Assembly: GCF_000622085.1 (NCBI RefSeq)
Contig: NZ_JHWL01000002.1
Span: forward strand, 124,001 to 188,000
Source: Butyrivibrio proteoclasticus P6B7
Lineage (GTDB): Bacteria > Bacillota > Clostridia > Lachnospirales > Lachnospiraceae
Direction: 5' to 3'
Length of the DNA: 64,000 nucleotides
The translations under genes and the position numbers were made by a program. How positions within the stretch are numbered: position 1 is the first letter of the stretch; each line of letters starts with the position of its first letter. Under the pieces are notes generated by a model that did no database searches, had not been told where the DNA came from, and saw nothing but the letters and a program-made list of their open reading frames with translations. Shown one piece after another: positions 42,539 through 52,128 of this stretch.

Positions 42539-43219
42539 ATGAAGAAAAAGAAAATCCAGCTCATTGTAGCTGTTGTAGTACTTCTTGTTCTTGTGGGCGG
42601 TTACTTCGGTCTTCTTAAATATAACGAAGTAGCTTCCGCAAAGGACGCTGATAAAAAAGAAGGCGAAGTTGTCCTTGACCTTAACAAGGACGACATCGCT
42701 AAACTCGCAATCACAAATAATAGTGGCTCCTACACCTTGGTTAAGACAAACGGTGTCTGGACCCTTGAAGAAGATCCATCTCTGACCCTGGTTCCTGAGA
42801 GTGTAGACTATGTAATATCTGCTTTATCATCAGTAAACAGTTACTACACCTTCGACCCAGATAGCGACATTTCACAATACGGCCTTGATAACTCAGACCT
42901 TTCTGCAGTCATCACAATGACTGACGGCACAACACACACCATCACCGTAGGCGATTTTAGTACTATCAACTCCAAGTACTTCTGCTTCATCGACGGTACA
43001 ACAAAGTGCTACATGGTTGGCGCCGACATCACAGGCTACATGGGCTATCCAAAAACCAACTACATGTCAGACGAAGACGCTATGGCCTATTCAGCCGCTG
43101 AGGCTTCATTAGAGCCGTCTACAGATGCTTCCACAGATGCTTCCACAGAAGATTCATCAGTAGAAGAAGCAGTAGACATGGATTCTGAAGTTTCAGGCGA
43201 GGCAGATTCTTCAAACTGA
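42539..43219 (+). CDS. DUF4340 domain protein, third component of the Gld-like set
   Basis: A 226-residue protein with an N-terminal anchor helix (residues 6-26) and one DUF4340 unit. This includes LTNNSGSYTLVKTNGVWTLEE-type strands (here AITNNSGSYTLVKTNGVW) and DGTTHTITVGDFSTINSKYF. DUF4340 proteins regularly follow GldG genes and are usually longer. The C-terminus is a Ser/Thr/Asp/Glu-rich tail containing two exact 12-base tandem copies (43121-43144, ACAGATGCTTCC). Codon use is somewhat richer in C-ending codons than its neighbours. The ribosome-binding site AAGGAG lies rather far upstream. Confidence 0.8.
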   Translation: MKKKKIQLIVAVVVLLVLVGGYFGLLKYNEVASAKDADKKEGEVVLDLNKDDIAKLAITNNSGSYTLVKTNGVWTLEEDPSLTLVPESVDYVISALSSVNSYYTFDPDSDISQYGLDNSDLSAVITMTDGTTHTITVGDFSTINSKYFCFIDGTTKCYMVGADITGYMGYPKTNYMSDEDAMAYSAAEASLEPSTDASTDASTEDSSVEEAVDMDSEVSGEADSSN

Positions 43220-43285
43220 TATAGAGCTTTGTGTCTTATTATTTCAATATATTATTTCTGGTTGGCTGTATGGCTGATGTGAACA

Positions 43286-43436
43286 AGTTGTAGACAATAA
43301 AAACGAGTGTGGTACGTGGCGGGACTTAAAAAACGTCAGTACTTAGTTGCTGTTCTTTAGCAACTTAGTACTGCTACGTTTTTTACGTAGCGAGAGCGCG
43401 AGCAAGAACCGCACTCGATTTTTATTGGCGACAACT
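43286..43436. repeat. Large compound inverted repeat upstream of gltX
   Basis: The outer arms, 43286-43313 and 43408-43436, pair as AGTTGT/ACAACT, CAATAAAAA/TTTTTATTG, CGAGTG/CACTCG and GGT/ACC, interrupted by a 3x3 loop, one bulge and one G.T. They enclose the terminator-like stem at 43328-43384. Beside it lies a GC-rich right shoulder with GCGAGAGCGC. It fills most of the gap between the DUF4340 gene and gltX. No coding frame is present. Confidence 0.75.
43328..43384. terminator. Bidirectional terminator within the compound repeat
   Basis: AAAAAACGT-C-AGTACT-T-AGTTGCT (43328-43351) pairs with AGCAACT-T-AGTACT-GCT-ACGTTTTTT (43359-43384) around a 7-base loop. The stem totals 22 bp with T6/A6 tails on both strands. 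It should end the Gld-like transcript before gltX. Confidence 0.82.
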
Positions 43437-43464
43437 GTCCGGGTTATATTAACCTACCGGTATA

Positions 43465-43492
43465 TTGAAAAATAAACACAATGTGCTAGAAT
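43465..43492 (+). promoter_or_regulatory. gltX promoter
   Basis: TTGAAA (43465-43470), a 16-base spacer and TAGAAT (43487-43492) with an upstream TG, about 45 bases before the gltX ATG. Confidence 0.65.
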
Positions 43493-43537
43493 ATGTAGTT
43501 GCACAAGAAAACTAAGTTTATTTGAAAGGTTGAGAAA

Positions 43538-45022
43538 ATGGTTAAGATTCGTACAAGATATGCACCAAGTCCAACTGGACGTATGCATGTAGGAAACCTT
43601 AGAACAGCTCTTTATGCTTATCTTATTTCTAAGCACGAAGGCGGAGATTATATCTTAAGAATTGAGGATACAGATCAGGAGCGTTTCGTAGAGGGCGCTA
43701 CAGAGATTATCTATAAGACACTTGAAGACACAGGCCTTAAGCACGACGAAGGTCCAGACATCGGTGGACCAGTAGGCCCATACGTTCAGTCAGAGAGACA
43801 GAAGGCTGGTATCTACCTTCAGTATGCCAAAGAGCTTATTGATAAGGGCCAGGCTTATTACTGCTTCTGCGATGAGGAAAGACTTTCTACCCTCGTTCAG
43901 AAGATCGATGATGGCAATGGCGGCACTAAGGAGATCAGCGTTTATGATAAGCACTGTCTTTCTCTTTCTAAAGAGGAGATCGAGGCTAATCTTGCAGCTG
44001 GTAAGCCTTATGTTATCAGACAGAACAATCCAACAGAGGGAACAACAACCTTCCATGATGAGCTTTACGGAGATGTAACCGTTGAGAACAAAGAGTTGGA
44101 TGACATGATCCTTATTAAGTCTGACGGATATCCAACCTATAACTTTGCTAACGTTGTTGATGACCACCTTATGGGAATCACACACGTTGTAAGAGGTAAT
44201 GAGTATATTTCTTCATCACCTAAGTACAATCGTCTTTACGATGCATTTGGCTGGGAGGTACCTAAGTACATTCACTGCCCACTTATCACAGATGAGGAGC
44301 ACCACAAGCTCTCTAAGAGATCTGGTCATTCTTCATTTGAGGATCTTATCGAACAGGGATTCCTTGCTGAGGCAGTAGTTAACTTTGTTGCTCTCCTTGG
44401 ATGGTCTCCAGATGATAACCAGGAGATCATGAGCCTTGAGGATCTTATCAAGAAGTTTGATTATACACGTATCAACAAGTCCCCAGCTGTATTCGACTAC
44501 ACTAAGCTTAAGTGGATGAACGGCGAGTACTTAAAGGCTATGGACGATGATAAGTTCTTTGAGATGGCTAAGCCTTATCTTGATAAGGCAATAACCAATG
44601 AGGCTCTTAAGTCAGATGAGACTAAGATGCGTAAGATTGCAGCTATGGTTAAGACAAGAATTGAGATCTTCCCAGATATCGAGGGAATGGTTGATTTCTT
44701 CAACGAGCTTCCTTCTTATGACACAGCTATTTACTCACACAAGAAGATGAAGACTAACGAGGAGACTTCTCTTGCAGTTCTTAAGGAAGTACTTCCACTT
44801 CTTGAGGCTCATGATGATTATACAAACGATGCGCTCTTTGCACTTCTTTCTAACTACATCAAAGAGAAGGAGTACAAGAACGGATATGTTCTTTGGCCAG
44901 TAAGAATTGCTGTTTCCGGCAAGGAGATGACTCCATGCGGAGCTACAGAGCTCATGGAGGTTATCGGTAAGGAAGAGACAATAAATAGAATTAAAAAAGG
45001 AATTGAATTACTTGAGAAATAA
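43538..45022 (+). CDS. gltX: Glutamyl-tRNA synthetase
   Basis: A 494-residue class I synthetase of normal length. The HIGH-type motif is in [18 protein letters not shown], the ATP-loop motif KLSKRSG is KMSKS-like, and [11 protein letters not shown] is typical. The C-terminal anticodon-binding helical domain follows. It charges tRNA-Glu; whether tRNA-Gln is also charged (with later amidation) cannot be seen here. AAAGG precedes the ATG. It overlaps the helicase gene by 20 bases. Confidence 0.97.
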   Translation: MVKIRTRYAPSPTGRMHVGNLRTALYAYLISKHEGGDYILRIEDTDQERFVEGATEIIYKTLEDTGLKHDEGPDIGGPVGPYVQSERQKAGIYLQYAKELIDKGQAYYCFCDEERLSTLVQKIDDGNGGTKEISVYDKHCLSLSKEEIEANLAAGKPYVIRQNNPTEGTTTFHDELYGDVTVENKELDDMILIKSDGYPTYNFANVVDDHLMGITHVVRGNEYISSSPKYNRLYDAFGWEVPKYIHCPLITDEEHHKLSKRSGHSSFEDLIEQGFLAEAVVNFVALLGWSPDDNQEIMSLEDLIKKFDYTRINKSPAVFDYTKLKWMNGEYLKAMDDDKFFEMAKPYLDKAITNEALKSDETKMRKIAAMVKTRIEIFPDIEGMVDFFNELPSYDTAIYSHKKMKTNEETSLAVLKEVLPLLEAHDDYTNDALFALLSNYIKEKEYKNGYVLWPVRIAVSGKEMTPCGATELMEVIGKEETINRIKKGIELLEK

Positions 45023-46907
45023 TGTACCAACTGGTAATGACCTTTTGGTAAATGCCGCTCAGGCAAAGGCTATCAGCCATGTTTCCGGTCCTGCAATGGT
45101 TCTTGCAGGGCCGGGGAGCGGTAAAACCTTTGTTATAGTGCAAAGGCTCATAAATCTTATTACATCCTGTAATATTGAGCCCTCAAGCATTTTAGTCATT
45201 ACCTTCACAAAGGCTGCTGCCATCGAGATGCAGCAAAGATTTTTAAAAATCACGGATAGTTCTTATCCAGAAGTTAATTTCGGAACATTTCATTCTGTTT
45301 TTTATCAGATCATTCGTCAAAGTAAATCCCAGTCAGAAAAAAGTCCTGAAATTGTAAACGAAACATTTAAGATTAAGCTCTTAAGAGATATTCTTGAGGA
45401 TATTAAGTTTAGGGAAAATCTAAGCTCTTTTGAATACGACATCACTGATGAAGCGGTAAAAGAGATAATTCAAAGGATTGGAAAGATCAAAAATACCCTC
45501 GAACCTGATTTTGAGCAGGTTAGTAACATACCCTATAAGGAATACTTTAAACGTATCTTTGATAGCTACAACAAGGCTCTTATTGAATACGGCAAGATCG
45601 ATTTTGACGATATGCTCCTTAGGTGCCTTAAGCTTCTTAAGGAAAACCCAATTGTTTTAAGGAAATGGCAGGAGAGATTCAAGTTCTTTTTGATTGATGA
45701 ATATCAGGATATTAATCCAGTTCAAAGCGCCATAATTGATCTTCTGTGTCAGGGGAATATGAATCTGTTCGTGGTGGGAGATGATGATCAGTCTATATAC
45801 GGCTTTAGAGGCTCTAACCCTGAGATCATGCTGTCCTTTTATGAAAGATATAGCTCGTTTAACCCTAAGAGAGTGGAGCTTGATGTCAATTACAGGTGCG
45901 GAAAGGATATATTAAAGGCCGCACTATGCGTGATTGGAGATAATAAGAACAGGTTTAAAAAGAGCCTTCATGCAGACGATAAAAGTCCTTCCGGCCTTGT
46001 GTCAGCAAGACGTTATAAGACCAATAATGATCAGATACAAGATATGGTCAGAGTATTTAAAGAGGATATTGAGAATATTGGAACCTATGCGGTGATCTTC
46101 AGAACCAACCAGGAAGCCATGAATATGGCGGCTGTCTTTAGAATGATGGATATTCCCACAAGCCTTGATGAGGCATCTAGGGATATCTTTTCCTATGATT
46201 CAGTGATCACAATTATTAACTACCTTAAGTTTGCTACGGGTCACAATGAAAGGGAGATATATCTTAAGATCATAAATAAGCCTATGAGGTTTATATCCAG
46301 GGAAAGTGCCAGAAAAGATAAGGTCACAGAAGGTGATGTTCTTGAGTATTACAGGGGAAATTATAGGAAACAGGATGATGTTAAGAAGTTCTTTCATCAG
46401 CTCAATATGATCGCCCACATGAGACCGGCTCTGTCTATCAGGTATATCAGAAGGGAAATGGGTATAGATAAGCTCTTTTCAAAGGATAAGGATATTCTTG
46501 ATAAGGTTAGTGAGATTGCAAGGGAATATAGCGACATGGAAGGATTCCTTAAATTCATTGCAGAAAGGGAAAAAAGTGATAGATCTGCCACGAGAAGGCG
46601 GAATGGAAATTGCCTTAAGCTTTTGACTATGCATGGCTCGAAGGGCCTTGAATTTGATAATGTCTGGATTCCTAATCTTAATGAGGGAATAATACCCTCA
46701 AGAAGTGCTGTAGAGCCTCCAGAATTAGAAGAAGAGCGCCGCATACTCTATGTCGGAATGACCAGAGCAAAGCGAAAGCTCTTCCTATCTTACTTAACCG
46801 GTAATAGCGGTAATCCTATGTTGCCCTCAAGGTTCTTAAGACCCATTAGACATTTATGGGAAAATGAGAATTATTCTCCCTCTACCTCGCCATCAAGTCC
46901 CTCCTGA
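45003..46907 (+). CDS. UvrD/PcrA-type superfamily 1 helicase
   Basis: A 634-residue helicase with SF1A motifs: Q-motif [10 protein letters not shown], Walker [28 protein letters not shown], Walker [27 protein letters not shown] and a late [15 protein letters not shown] with [13 protein letters not shown]. It is shorter than PcrA (about 740) and has a trimmed 2B region, so a specialised repair helicase is possible. The start is TTG, inside the gltX end (45003, or 45012 in the same frame). Its last 37 bases overlap the oppositely oriented DUF1292 gene. Confidence 0.9.
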   Translation: MNYLRNNVPTGNDLLVNAAQAKAISHVSGPAMVLAGPGSGKTFVIVQRLINLITSCNIEPSSILVITFTKAAAIEMQQRFLKITDSSYPEVNFGTFHSVFYQIIRQSKSQSEKSPEIVNETFKIKLLRDILEDIKFRENLSSFEYDITDEAVKEIIQRIGKIKNTLEPDFEQVSNIPYKEYFKRIFDSYNKALIEYGKIDFDDMLLRCLKLLKENPIVLRKWQERFKFFLIDEYQDINPVQSAIIDLLCQGNMNLFVVGDDDQSIYGFRGSNPEIMLSFYERYSSFNPKRVELDVNYRCGKDILKAALCVIGDNKNRFKKSLHADDKSPSGLVSARRYKTNNDQIQDMVRVFKEDIENIGTYAVIFRTNQEAMNMAAVFRMMDIPTSLDEASRDIFSYDSVITIINYLKFATGHNEREIYLKIINKPMRFISRESARKDKVTEGDVLEYYRGNYRKQDDVKKFFHQLNMIAHMRPALSIRYIRREMGIDKLFSKDKDILDKVSEIAREYSDMEGFLKFIAEREKSDRSATRRRNGNCLKLLTMHGSKGLEFDNVWIPNLNEGIIPSRSAVEPPELEEERRILYVGMTRAKRKLFLSYLTGNSGNPMLPSRFLRPIRHLWENENYSPSTSPSSPS

Positions 46908-47242
46908 GGGAGCTCAACAAACTCATCAAACTCAACATCATCAAGATACTGATCAAAGGCTTCTGAAACTGCCATATACTCATCATCATCAGTGATGTTG
47001 CCAAGTTCTGGGTCTGAGTTTTTATCTTTCATTATGAATTCGTAGATCCAAACGTTGCCGTCGTCATTCTGGCCGTTTTCATCAAGTGGTAAAAGAACTA
47101 TATAGTCCTTGTCCTTAACTGTTAAAACTACCATAATGGCGCAGGTTACGATCTTGCCATCTCCTAAGTCGATGTCGACAGTTGTCTGCTCACCGTTCTC
47201 GATCTTGGTATTCATATCAATTGCATTCTTGGAAAATTCCAT
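46871..47242 (-). CDS. DUF1292 family protein
   Basis: A 123-residue, strongly acidic protein with the DUF1292 core: ITCAIMVVLTVKDKDYIVLLPL-type strands (here VVLTVKDKDYIVLLPLD) and a DNVWIYEFIMKD segment. DUF1292 proteins are small acidic Firmicutes proteins without known activity, often near yrrK/yqgF. The ATG has AGGAGG in front. The extra N-terminal 20 residues (MEFSKNAIDMNTKIENGEQT) are ordinary. Its end lies inside the helicase gene on the other strand. Confidence 0.85.
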   Translation of the reverse strand: MEFSKNAIDMNTKIENGEQTTVDIDLGDGKIVTCAIMVVLTVKDKDYIVLLPLDENGQNDDGNVWIYEFIMKDKNSDPELGNITDDDEYMAVSEAFDQYLDDVEFDEFVELPQEGLDGEVEGE

Positions 47243-47282
47243 GAAAAGTCCTCCTGACTACTTTAGATATCTTTATAGCTTG

Positions 47283-47291
47283 ATTATAGCA
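47283..47291 (-). promoter_or_regulatory. Extended -10 of the DUF1292 gene
   Basis: On the reverse strand TGCTATAAT (47291-47283) is a consensus extended -10 about 40 bases before the DUF1292 ATG. No good -35 is visible. Confidence 0.5.
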
Positions 47292-47393
47292 CACAATAAG
47301 TGCACTTTAGTGAATTATGTGTTAAAATATTACGGCGTATGAAAATCTATGAAGGCTAGAATAAAAGCTAAATTTACTAAGGGGAAGTAATAC

Positions 47394-49361
47394 ATGGCTA
47401 ACAGATATGTGATAGAGAGGGAAAAGCCTTATCCACTGGGTTGCTACATTGACTACGACAAGAGTCTTGTGGTTCGTGCCGTTTTCGAAGACAACAAGAG
47501 CTGTGGTATCAAGCTTTATCCTGATTCTAAGGACCGCAATAAAGAAATACTTACTATAGAACTTCCTAAGGCTAACAAAAGAGGTTCCATTTATTCTGCA
47601 AGAATCTCAGGAATTGAGGATATTGATTCCTATACTTCTTATAACTACTACGAGGATGATTCCTATTTTTGCGATCCTTATGCCAAGCATATTTTAGGCC
47701 TTGAGTCCTTTGGCAAATATGTGGCTGCTTCTGATATCAGAGCAAGACTTGAGAATAAATCCTTATCCGGAACAGTAGATAAGGGCTTTGACTGGGGTAA
47801 AGAGAAGTCTCCGATGATCCCATATGAGGAGAGCTTTATTTACCTGATGCATGTAAGAGGCTTTACTAAGGCTTCTTCAAGCAATCTCCCTTCTTCGAAG
47901 AGAGGAACCTTTAACGGAATAATTGAAAAAATTCCATATCTTAAATCCATCGGTGTTACAAGTATAGAGCTTATGCCTGTCATCGAGATGAATGAGATGG
48001 ATACAGATGATAATAGCGCAAAGCTTGAAGGAAAGACCAATATTCTTTATTCAAGAAATGGCAGTATCACTGACACCAACACTATGCCTAGTAAGCTTAA
48101 TTTCTGGGGCTATAAGAGGGGCTATTACTTTGCTCCAAGAACAGCTTATTGTGAGAATGCCTCTGACCCAGTCACTGAGTTTAAATCCTTCGTTAAGACT
48201 ATGCACGATAATGGCCTCGAAGTCATATTGCAGTTCTATTTTAGCGAAAATGAAAGTGAGAGCCTTATCATAGATGTTCTCCGTTTTTGGAGATGCACTT
48301 ACCACGTAGATGGCTTCCATCTTAAGGGAGCAAGGATTCCTATAAGGCTTATTGCCAAGGAGCCTTTATTTACTGACGTTAAGATCTTTTATGAATGGTT
48401 TGATTATGGTGATATCTATAAGGGACAGAAGCCTCCTGTTAGACTTCTTGGTGAGTACAATAACTCCTTCCTTTACACTGCCAGAAGATTTCTTAAAAGC
48501 GACGACAATACAGTTAATGACTTCCTTCGTTGCATGATCGCTAATGGCACAGACCATGGCATAGTTAATTACGTTGCGGATTATGAAGGCTTCAGACTTG
48601 CTGACCTTGTTTCCTATGAGCATAAGCACAACGAGGAAAACGGCGAGAATAACAAGGACGGAAGTGATAATAACCTTAGCTGGAACTGTGGTATAGAGGG
48701 ACGCACCCGTAAGCAGAGCATCTTGGAGCTTCGTAAGAAGCAGATCAAGAATATCCTGACAATGCTTTTCTTATCCCAGGGTACACCTATGCTTTTTGGG
48801 GGTGATGAATTCTGTAATTCCCAGCAGGGTAACAATAACCCTTATTGCCAGGACAATGAGATAAGCTATGTGGACTGGAAGGCACTTGATAAGAACCAGG
48901 ATATATTTGAGTACTTTAGATTCTTAACAGAGCTTAGATTTAAGTACAAACTCTTTCACAAGAAGCACCCATACAAGCTGATGGATTACTTATCCTGTGG
49001 CTATCCTGATCTTTCCTGTCATGGAAGAGAGGCCTGGAGACCAGATCTTTCTGGACACAGCCACCTTCTTGGAATGCTTTACTGCGGTAACTATGATTCC
49101 AAGGTTAAGGATGCGCCATTTATTTATGTTTGCTACAACATGCACTGGACCAAGCAGGAGATAGCACTTCCTAAGCTTCCTGAGGGCTATGAATTTAACC
49201 TTTTATCAGATACAGGTATGGAAAAGGCGGATTCAGGCTTTAAAGAGGATGAGCAGAAGAACCTTTATGTGACAATGGAAGAGAGATCTGTAAGGATCTA
49301 TCTTGGGGAGAAAGACCCCAATTATAAACCTAAAAAGAAGACACGAGGAACTAAGAAATGA
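47394..49361 (+). CDS. GlgX/pullulanase-like GH13 protein with degenerate active site
   Basis: A 655-residue protein with clear GlgX features, including [33 protein letters not shown] and [16 protein letters not shown]. The GH13 catalytic positions are altered. Region I reads [10 protein letters not shown] (Gln280 instead of Asp; no NH). The nucleophile strand reads VDGFHLKGA (Lys311 instead of Asp), and the third acid region reads YVADYEGF (Tyr397-Glu398 instead of His-Asp). Only the general-acid Glu (Glu334 in KIFYEWFD) is conserved. Glycan debranching is therefore unlikely; a binding or regulatory role is inferred. The stop overlaps pepT (ATGA). Confidence 0.85.
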   Translation: MANRYVIEREKPYPLGCYIDYDKSLVVRAVFEDNKSCGIKLYPDSKDRNKEILTIELPKANKRGSIYSARISGIEDIDSYTSYNYYEDDSYFCDPYAKHILGLESFGKYVAASDIRARLENKSLSGTVDKGFDWGKEKSPMIPYEESFIYLMHVRGFTKASSSNLPSSKRGTFNGIIEKIPYLKSIGVTSIELMPVIEMNEMDTDDNSAKLEGKTNILYSRNGSITDTNTMPSKLNFWGYKRGYYFAPRTAYCENASDPVTEFKSFVKTMHDNGLEVILQFYFSENESESLIIDVLRFWRCTYHVDGFHLKGARIPIRLIAKEPLFTDVKIFYEWFDYGDIYKGQKPPVRLLGEYNNSFLYTARRFLKSDDNTVNDFLRCMIANGTDHGIVNYVADYEGFRLADLVSYEHKHNEENGENNKDGSDNNLSWNCGIEGRTRKQSILELRKKQIKNILTMLFLSQGTPMLFGGDEFCNSQQGNNNPYCQDNEISYVDWKALDKNQDIFEYFRFLTELRFKYKLFHKKHPYKLMDYLSCGYPDLSCHGREAWRPDLSGHSHLLGMLYCGNYDSKVKDAPFIYVCYNMHWTKQEIALPKLPEGYEFNLLSDTGMEKADSGFKEDEQKNLYVTMEERSVRIYLGEKDPNYKPKKKTRGTKK

Positions 49362-50599
49362 CAGTTGATGTAATTGAGAAATTTTTAAGATACGTTAAGA
49401 TTGACACCCAGTCCGATGATACAACAGGTACTTCTCCTTCAACTATGAAGCAGCATGATCTTGCCAAGATCCTTTTTGAGGAGCTTAAGGCTATTGGCTG
49501 CTCAGATGTTTATTATGATGAGGAGCACTGCTATGTATATGCAACTATCCCATCTAATATTGATGATGGCAAGGACAGACCAGCTATTGGTTTTGTTGCT
49601 CATATGGACACATCAGATGAGGTTAGTGGCAAGGACGTTAAGCCACGTATCGTAGATAATTACGACGGCAAGGATATTGTTCTTAACGAGGTTGAAAAGG
49701 TAGTTCTTTCACCTAAGGACTTCCCTGAGCTTTTAAACCATATTGGAGAAGACCTTATTGTTACTGATGGCACAACTCTTCTTGGAGCTGATGACAAGGC
49801 TGGTGTCTCTGAGATCATGACTATGGCCGAGACTCTTTTATCAAATCCAGAGCATAAGCACGGCGAGATCAAGATTGCCTTTACACCAGATGAAGAGATC
49901 GGCGAAGGAACAGCATATTTTGATATAGACAGATTTGGCGCCAAGTACGCCTTTACTGTAGACGGCGGTAAGCTTGGTGAACTTGAGTATGAGAACTTCA
50001 ATGCCGCAGAAGGAGTTATCAAAATTAACGGACGAAGCGTTCACCCAGGTGATGCCAAAAACAAGATGATCAATGCAGCGCTTCTTTGCTATGAGTTCCA
50101 TTCTCTTTTACCAGTATTTGAGAATCCTATGTACACAGAGAAAAGAGAAGGCTTCTTCCACCTTACAGAGGTAAATGGCGGAACAGAGAGTGCTACAGCT
50201 TCATACATCATAAGAGACCATGATGAAGCTCTTTTTGCCAAGAAAAAAGAACTGTTCTTTGCAGCCGCAGAGTTCCTTAATAAGAAATATGGTCAGGGAA
50301 CAGTAGAGGTTTCTGTAAGAGACCAGTATTACAACATGATTGAGAAGATCCGTCCTCACATGCACCTTGTTGATAATGCCAAGAAGGTTATGGAGAGCCT
50401 TGGAATCACTCCTATCGATTCCCCGATCAGAGGCGGCACAGACGGAGCAGCCCTTTCCTACAAGGGTCTTCCATGTCCTAACCTTTGCACAGGCGGATAT
50501 AACTATCATGGTAAGTATGAGTATGCTTCAATCCAGGAGATGAGGAAGGTTGTTGATATCCTCCTTGGAATCGTTGATGCATACGGCAAGGATTTTTGA
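49358..50599 (+). CDS. pepT: Peptidase T (tripeptide aminopeptidase)
   Basis: A 413-residue M20 metallopeptidase of normal length. Metal and catalytic motifs are visible: [12 protein letters not shown] (His, Asp), [13 protein letters not shown] (bridging Asp), [10 protein letters not shown] (Glu pair) and [15 protein letters not shown], with the last His in [13 protein letters not shown]. It removes N-terminal residues from tripeptides. Its start codon overlaps the end of the GlgX-like gene, so their translation is coupled although the functions look unrelated. Confidence 0.95.
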   Translation: MTVDVIEKFLRYVKIDTQSDDTTGTSPSTMKQHDLAKILFEELKAIGCSDVYYDEEHCYVYATIPSNIDDGKDRPAIGFVAHMDTSDEVSGKDVKPRIVDNYDGKDIVLNEVEKVVLSPKDFPELLNHIGEDLIVTDGTTLLGADDKAGVSEIMTMAETLLSNPEHKHGEIKIAFTPDEEIGEGTAYFDIDRFGAKYAFTVDGGKLGELEYENFNAAEGVIKINGRSVHPGDAKNKMINAALLCYEFHSLLPVFENPMYTEKREGFFHLTEVNGGTESATASYIIRDHDEALFAKKKELFFAAAEFLNKKYGQGTVEVSVRDQYYNMIEKIRPHMHLVDNAKKVMESLGITPIDSPIRGGTDGAALSYKGLPCPNLCTGGYNYHGKYEYASIQEMRKVVDILLGIVDAYGKDF

Positions 50600-50643
50600 T
50601 TTAAGTTTTAGTATTAGTATCAGTATTAGAAAGAGTTTTATGA

Positions 50644-52098
50644 ATGAGTAAAGAAATCAATATTTTAAACAGTAACAGAACAGAAGTAGCTGATGCAGAG
50701 AGCCTTCGTCAGCTTGATTTTATTGATAAGGCCAAGGAATACGTTTCTTCTTTGGAAAAAGAGCTTGGACGTAAGCCAAGAGCCTGTGTTGTAACCTTTG
50801 GATGTCAGATGAATGCCAGAGATTCTGAGAAGCTCCTTGCTATCCTTAAGCTTGTTGGATACGAGGAGACAGAATCTGAGGATGCGGAGTTTGTTATCTA
50901 TAACACCTGTACAGTCAGAGATAATGCGGACCAGAGAGTTTATGGACGTCTTGGTCAGTGCAGCAATTATAAGAAAAAGAATCCTCACATGAAGATAGCT
51001 CTTTGCGGATGCCTTATTCAGGAGCAGAGCGCTGTTGAGAAGATTCAAAAGAGCTATAGATTCGTGGATCTTTTATTTGGAACCCATAACATCTATAAGT
51101 TTGCTGAACTTTTGTGCACATGCCTTGAGTCAGACCGCATGATCATTGATATCTGGAAGGATACAGATAAGATCGTTGAGGATCTTCCTGTTCTTCGTAA
51201 GTATCCATTTAAGTCAGGCGTTAACATTATGTTTGGCTGCAACAACTTCTGTACCTACTGTATCGTTCCTTATGTTCGCGGAAGAGAAAGATCAAGGTCA
51301 CCTAAGGATATTATCAAAGAGTGTGAGAAGCTTGCTAAGGACGGAGTTAAGGAAGTAATGCTCCTTGGTCAGAACGTTAATTCCTACGGTCTTGATTTTA
51401 AGGATGATGATCCAAACAGAATCTCATTCCCACAGCTGATGGAAGAAGTTTGTAAGGTTGAAGGTATTGAGAGAGTAAGATTCATGACTCCTCATCCTAA
51501 GGATCTTTCTGACGAGCTTATTGAAGTTATTAAGAGAAATCCCAAGATTGCCCGTCATATCCACCTTCCACTTCAGTCTGGAAGTACAGAGATTTTAAGA
51601 CGTATGAATAGAAAGTATACTAAGGACAGCTATCTTGCCCTTGTAGATAAGATCAGAAGAGAGCTTCCTGATGTTGCTATTACAACTGATATCATCGTTG
51701 GTTTCCCTGGAGAAACAAGAGAAGACGTAGATGATACCATCGATGTAGTTAAGAAGGCTGCTTTTGATAATGCCTTTACATTTATATATTCAAAGAGAAC
51801 CGGCACACCAGCAGCTTCTTTTGAGAATCAGGTTCCAGAGGCAGAGGTTAAGGAGAACTTTGACAGACTCTTAAAGGTTGTACAGGATACAGCCAGAGAG
51901 CAGGCTGAGAAGTATACAGGTAATGAGGAGTTCGTTCTTGTAGAGGGAGTTAACGAGCACGATAGAGGCCTTGTTACCGGAAGAATGTCCAATAATACCC
52001 TGGTTCATTTCCCTGGGGATGAGGAAATGATCGGAAGCTTTGTTAAGGTTAAGCTTTTGGAATGCCACGGTTTCTATTATATGGGACAGATGGTTTAA
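50644..52098 (+). CDS. miaB: tRNA-2-methylthio-N6-dimethylallyladenosine synthase MiaB
   Basis: A 484-residue methylthiotransferase. The N-terminal UPF0004 domain has its cysteines in TFGCQMNARDSE, NTCTVRDNA and ALCGCLIQEQ. The radical SAM cluster is GCNNFCTYCIVPYVRGRERS (C-x3-C-x2-C), and the C-terminal TRAM domain ends the protein. It adds the methylthio group at A37 of tRNAs already prenylated by MiaA, encoded three genes on. It has about 50 extra residues at the N-terminus. The ribosome-binding site is weak (AGAAAGAG). Confidence 0.95.
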   Translation: MSKEINILNSNRTEVADAESLRQLDFIDKAKEYVSSLEKELGRKPRACVVTFGCQMNARDSEKLLAILKLVGYEETESEDAEFVIYNTCTVRDNADQRVYGRLGQCSNYKKKNPHMKIALCGCLIQEQSAVEKIQKSYRFVDLLFGTHNIYKFAELLCTCLESDRMIIDIWKDTDKIVEDLPVLRKYPFKSGVNIMFGCNNFCTYCIVPYVRGRERSRSPKDIIKECEKLAKDGVKEVMLLGQNVNSYGLDFKDDDPNRISFPQLMEEVCKVEGIERVRFMTPHPKDLSDELIEVIKRNPKIARHIHLPLQSGSTEILRRMNRKYTKDSYLALVDKIRRELPDVAITTDIIVGFPGETREDVDDTIDVVKKAAFDNAFTFIYSKRTGTPAASFENQVPEAEVKENFDRLLKVVQDTAREQAEKYTGNEEFVLVEGVNEHDRGLVTGRMSNNTLVHFPGDEEMIGSFVKVKLLECHGFYYMGQMV

Positions 52099-52128
52099 AT
52101 CTTTAGGATAAGGGGAGAGAGTTAAGTC

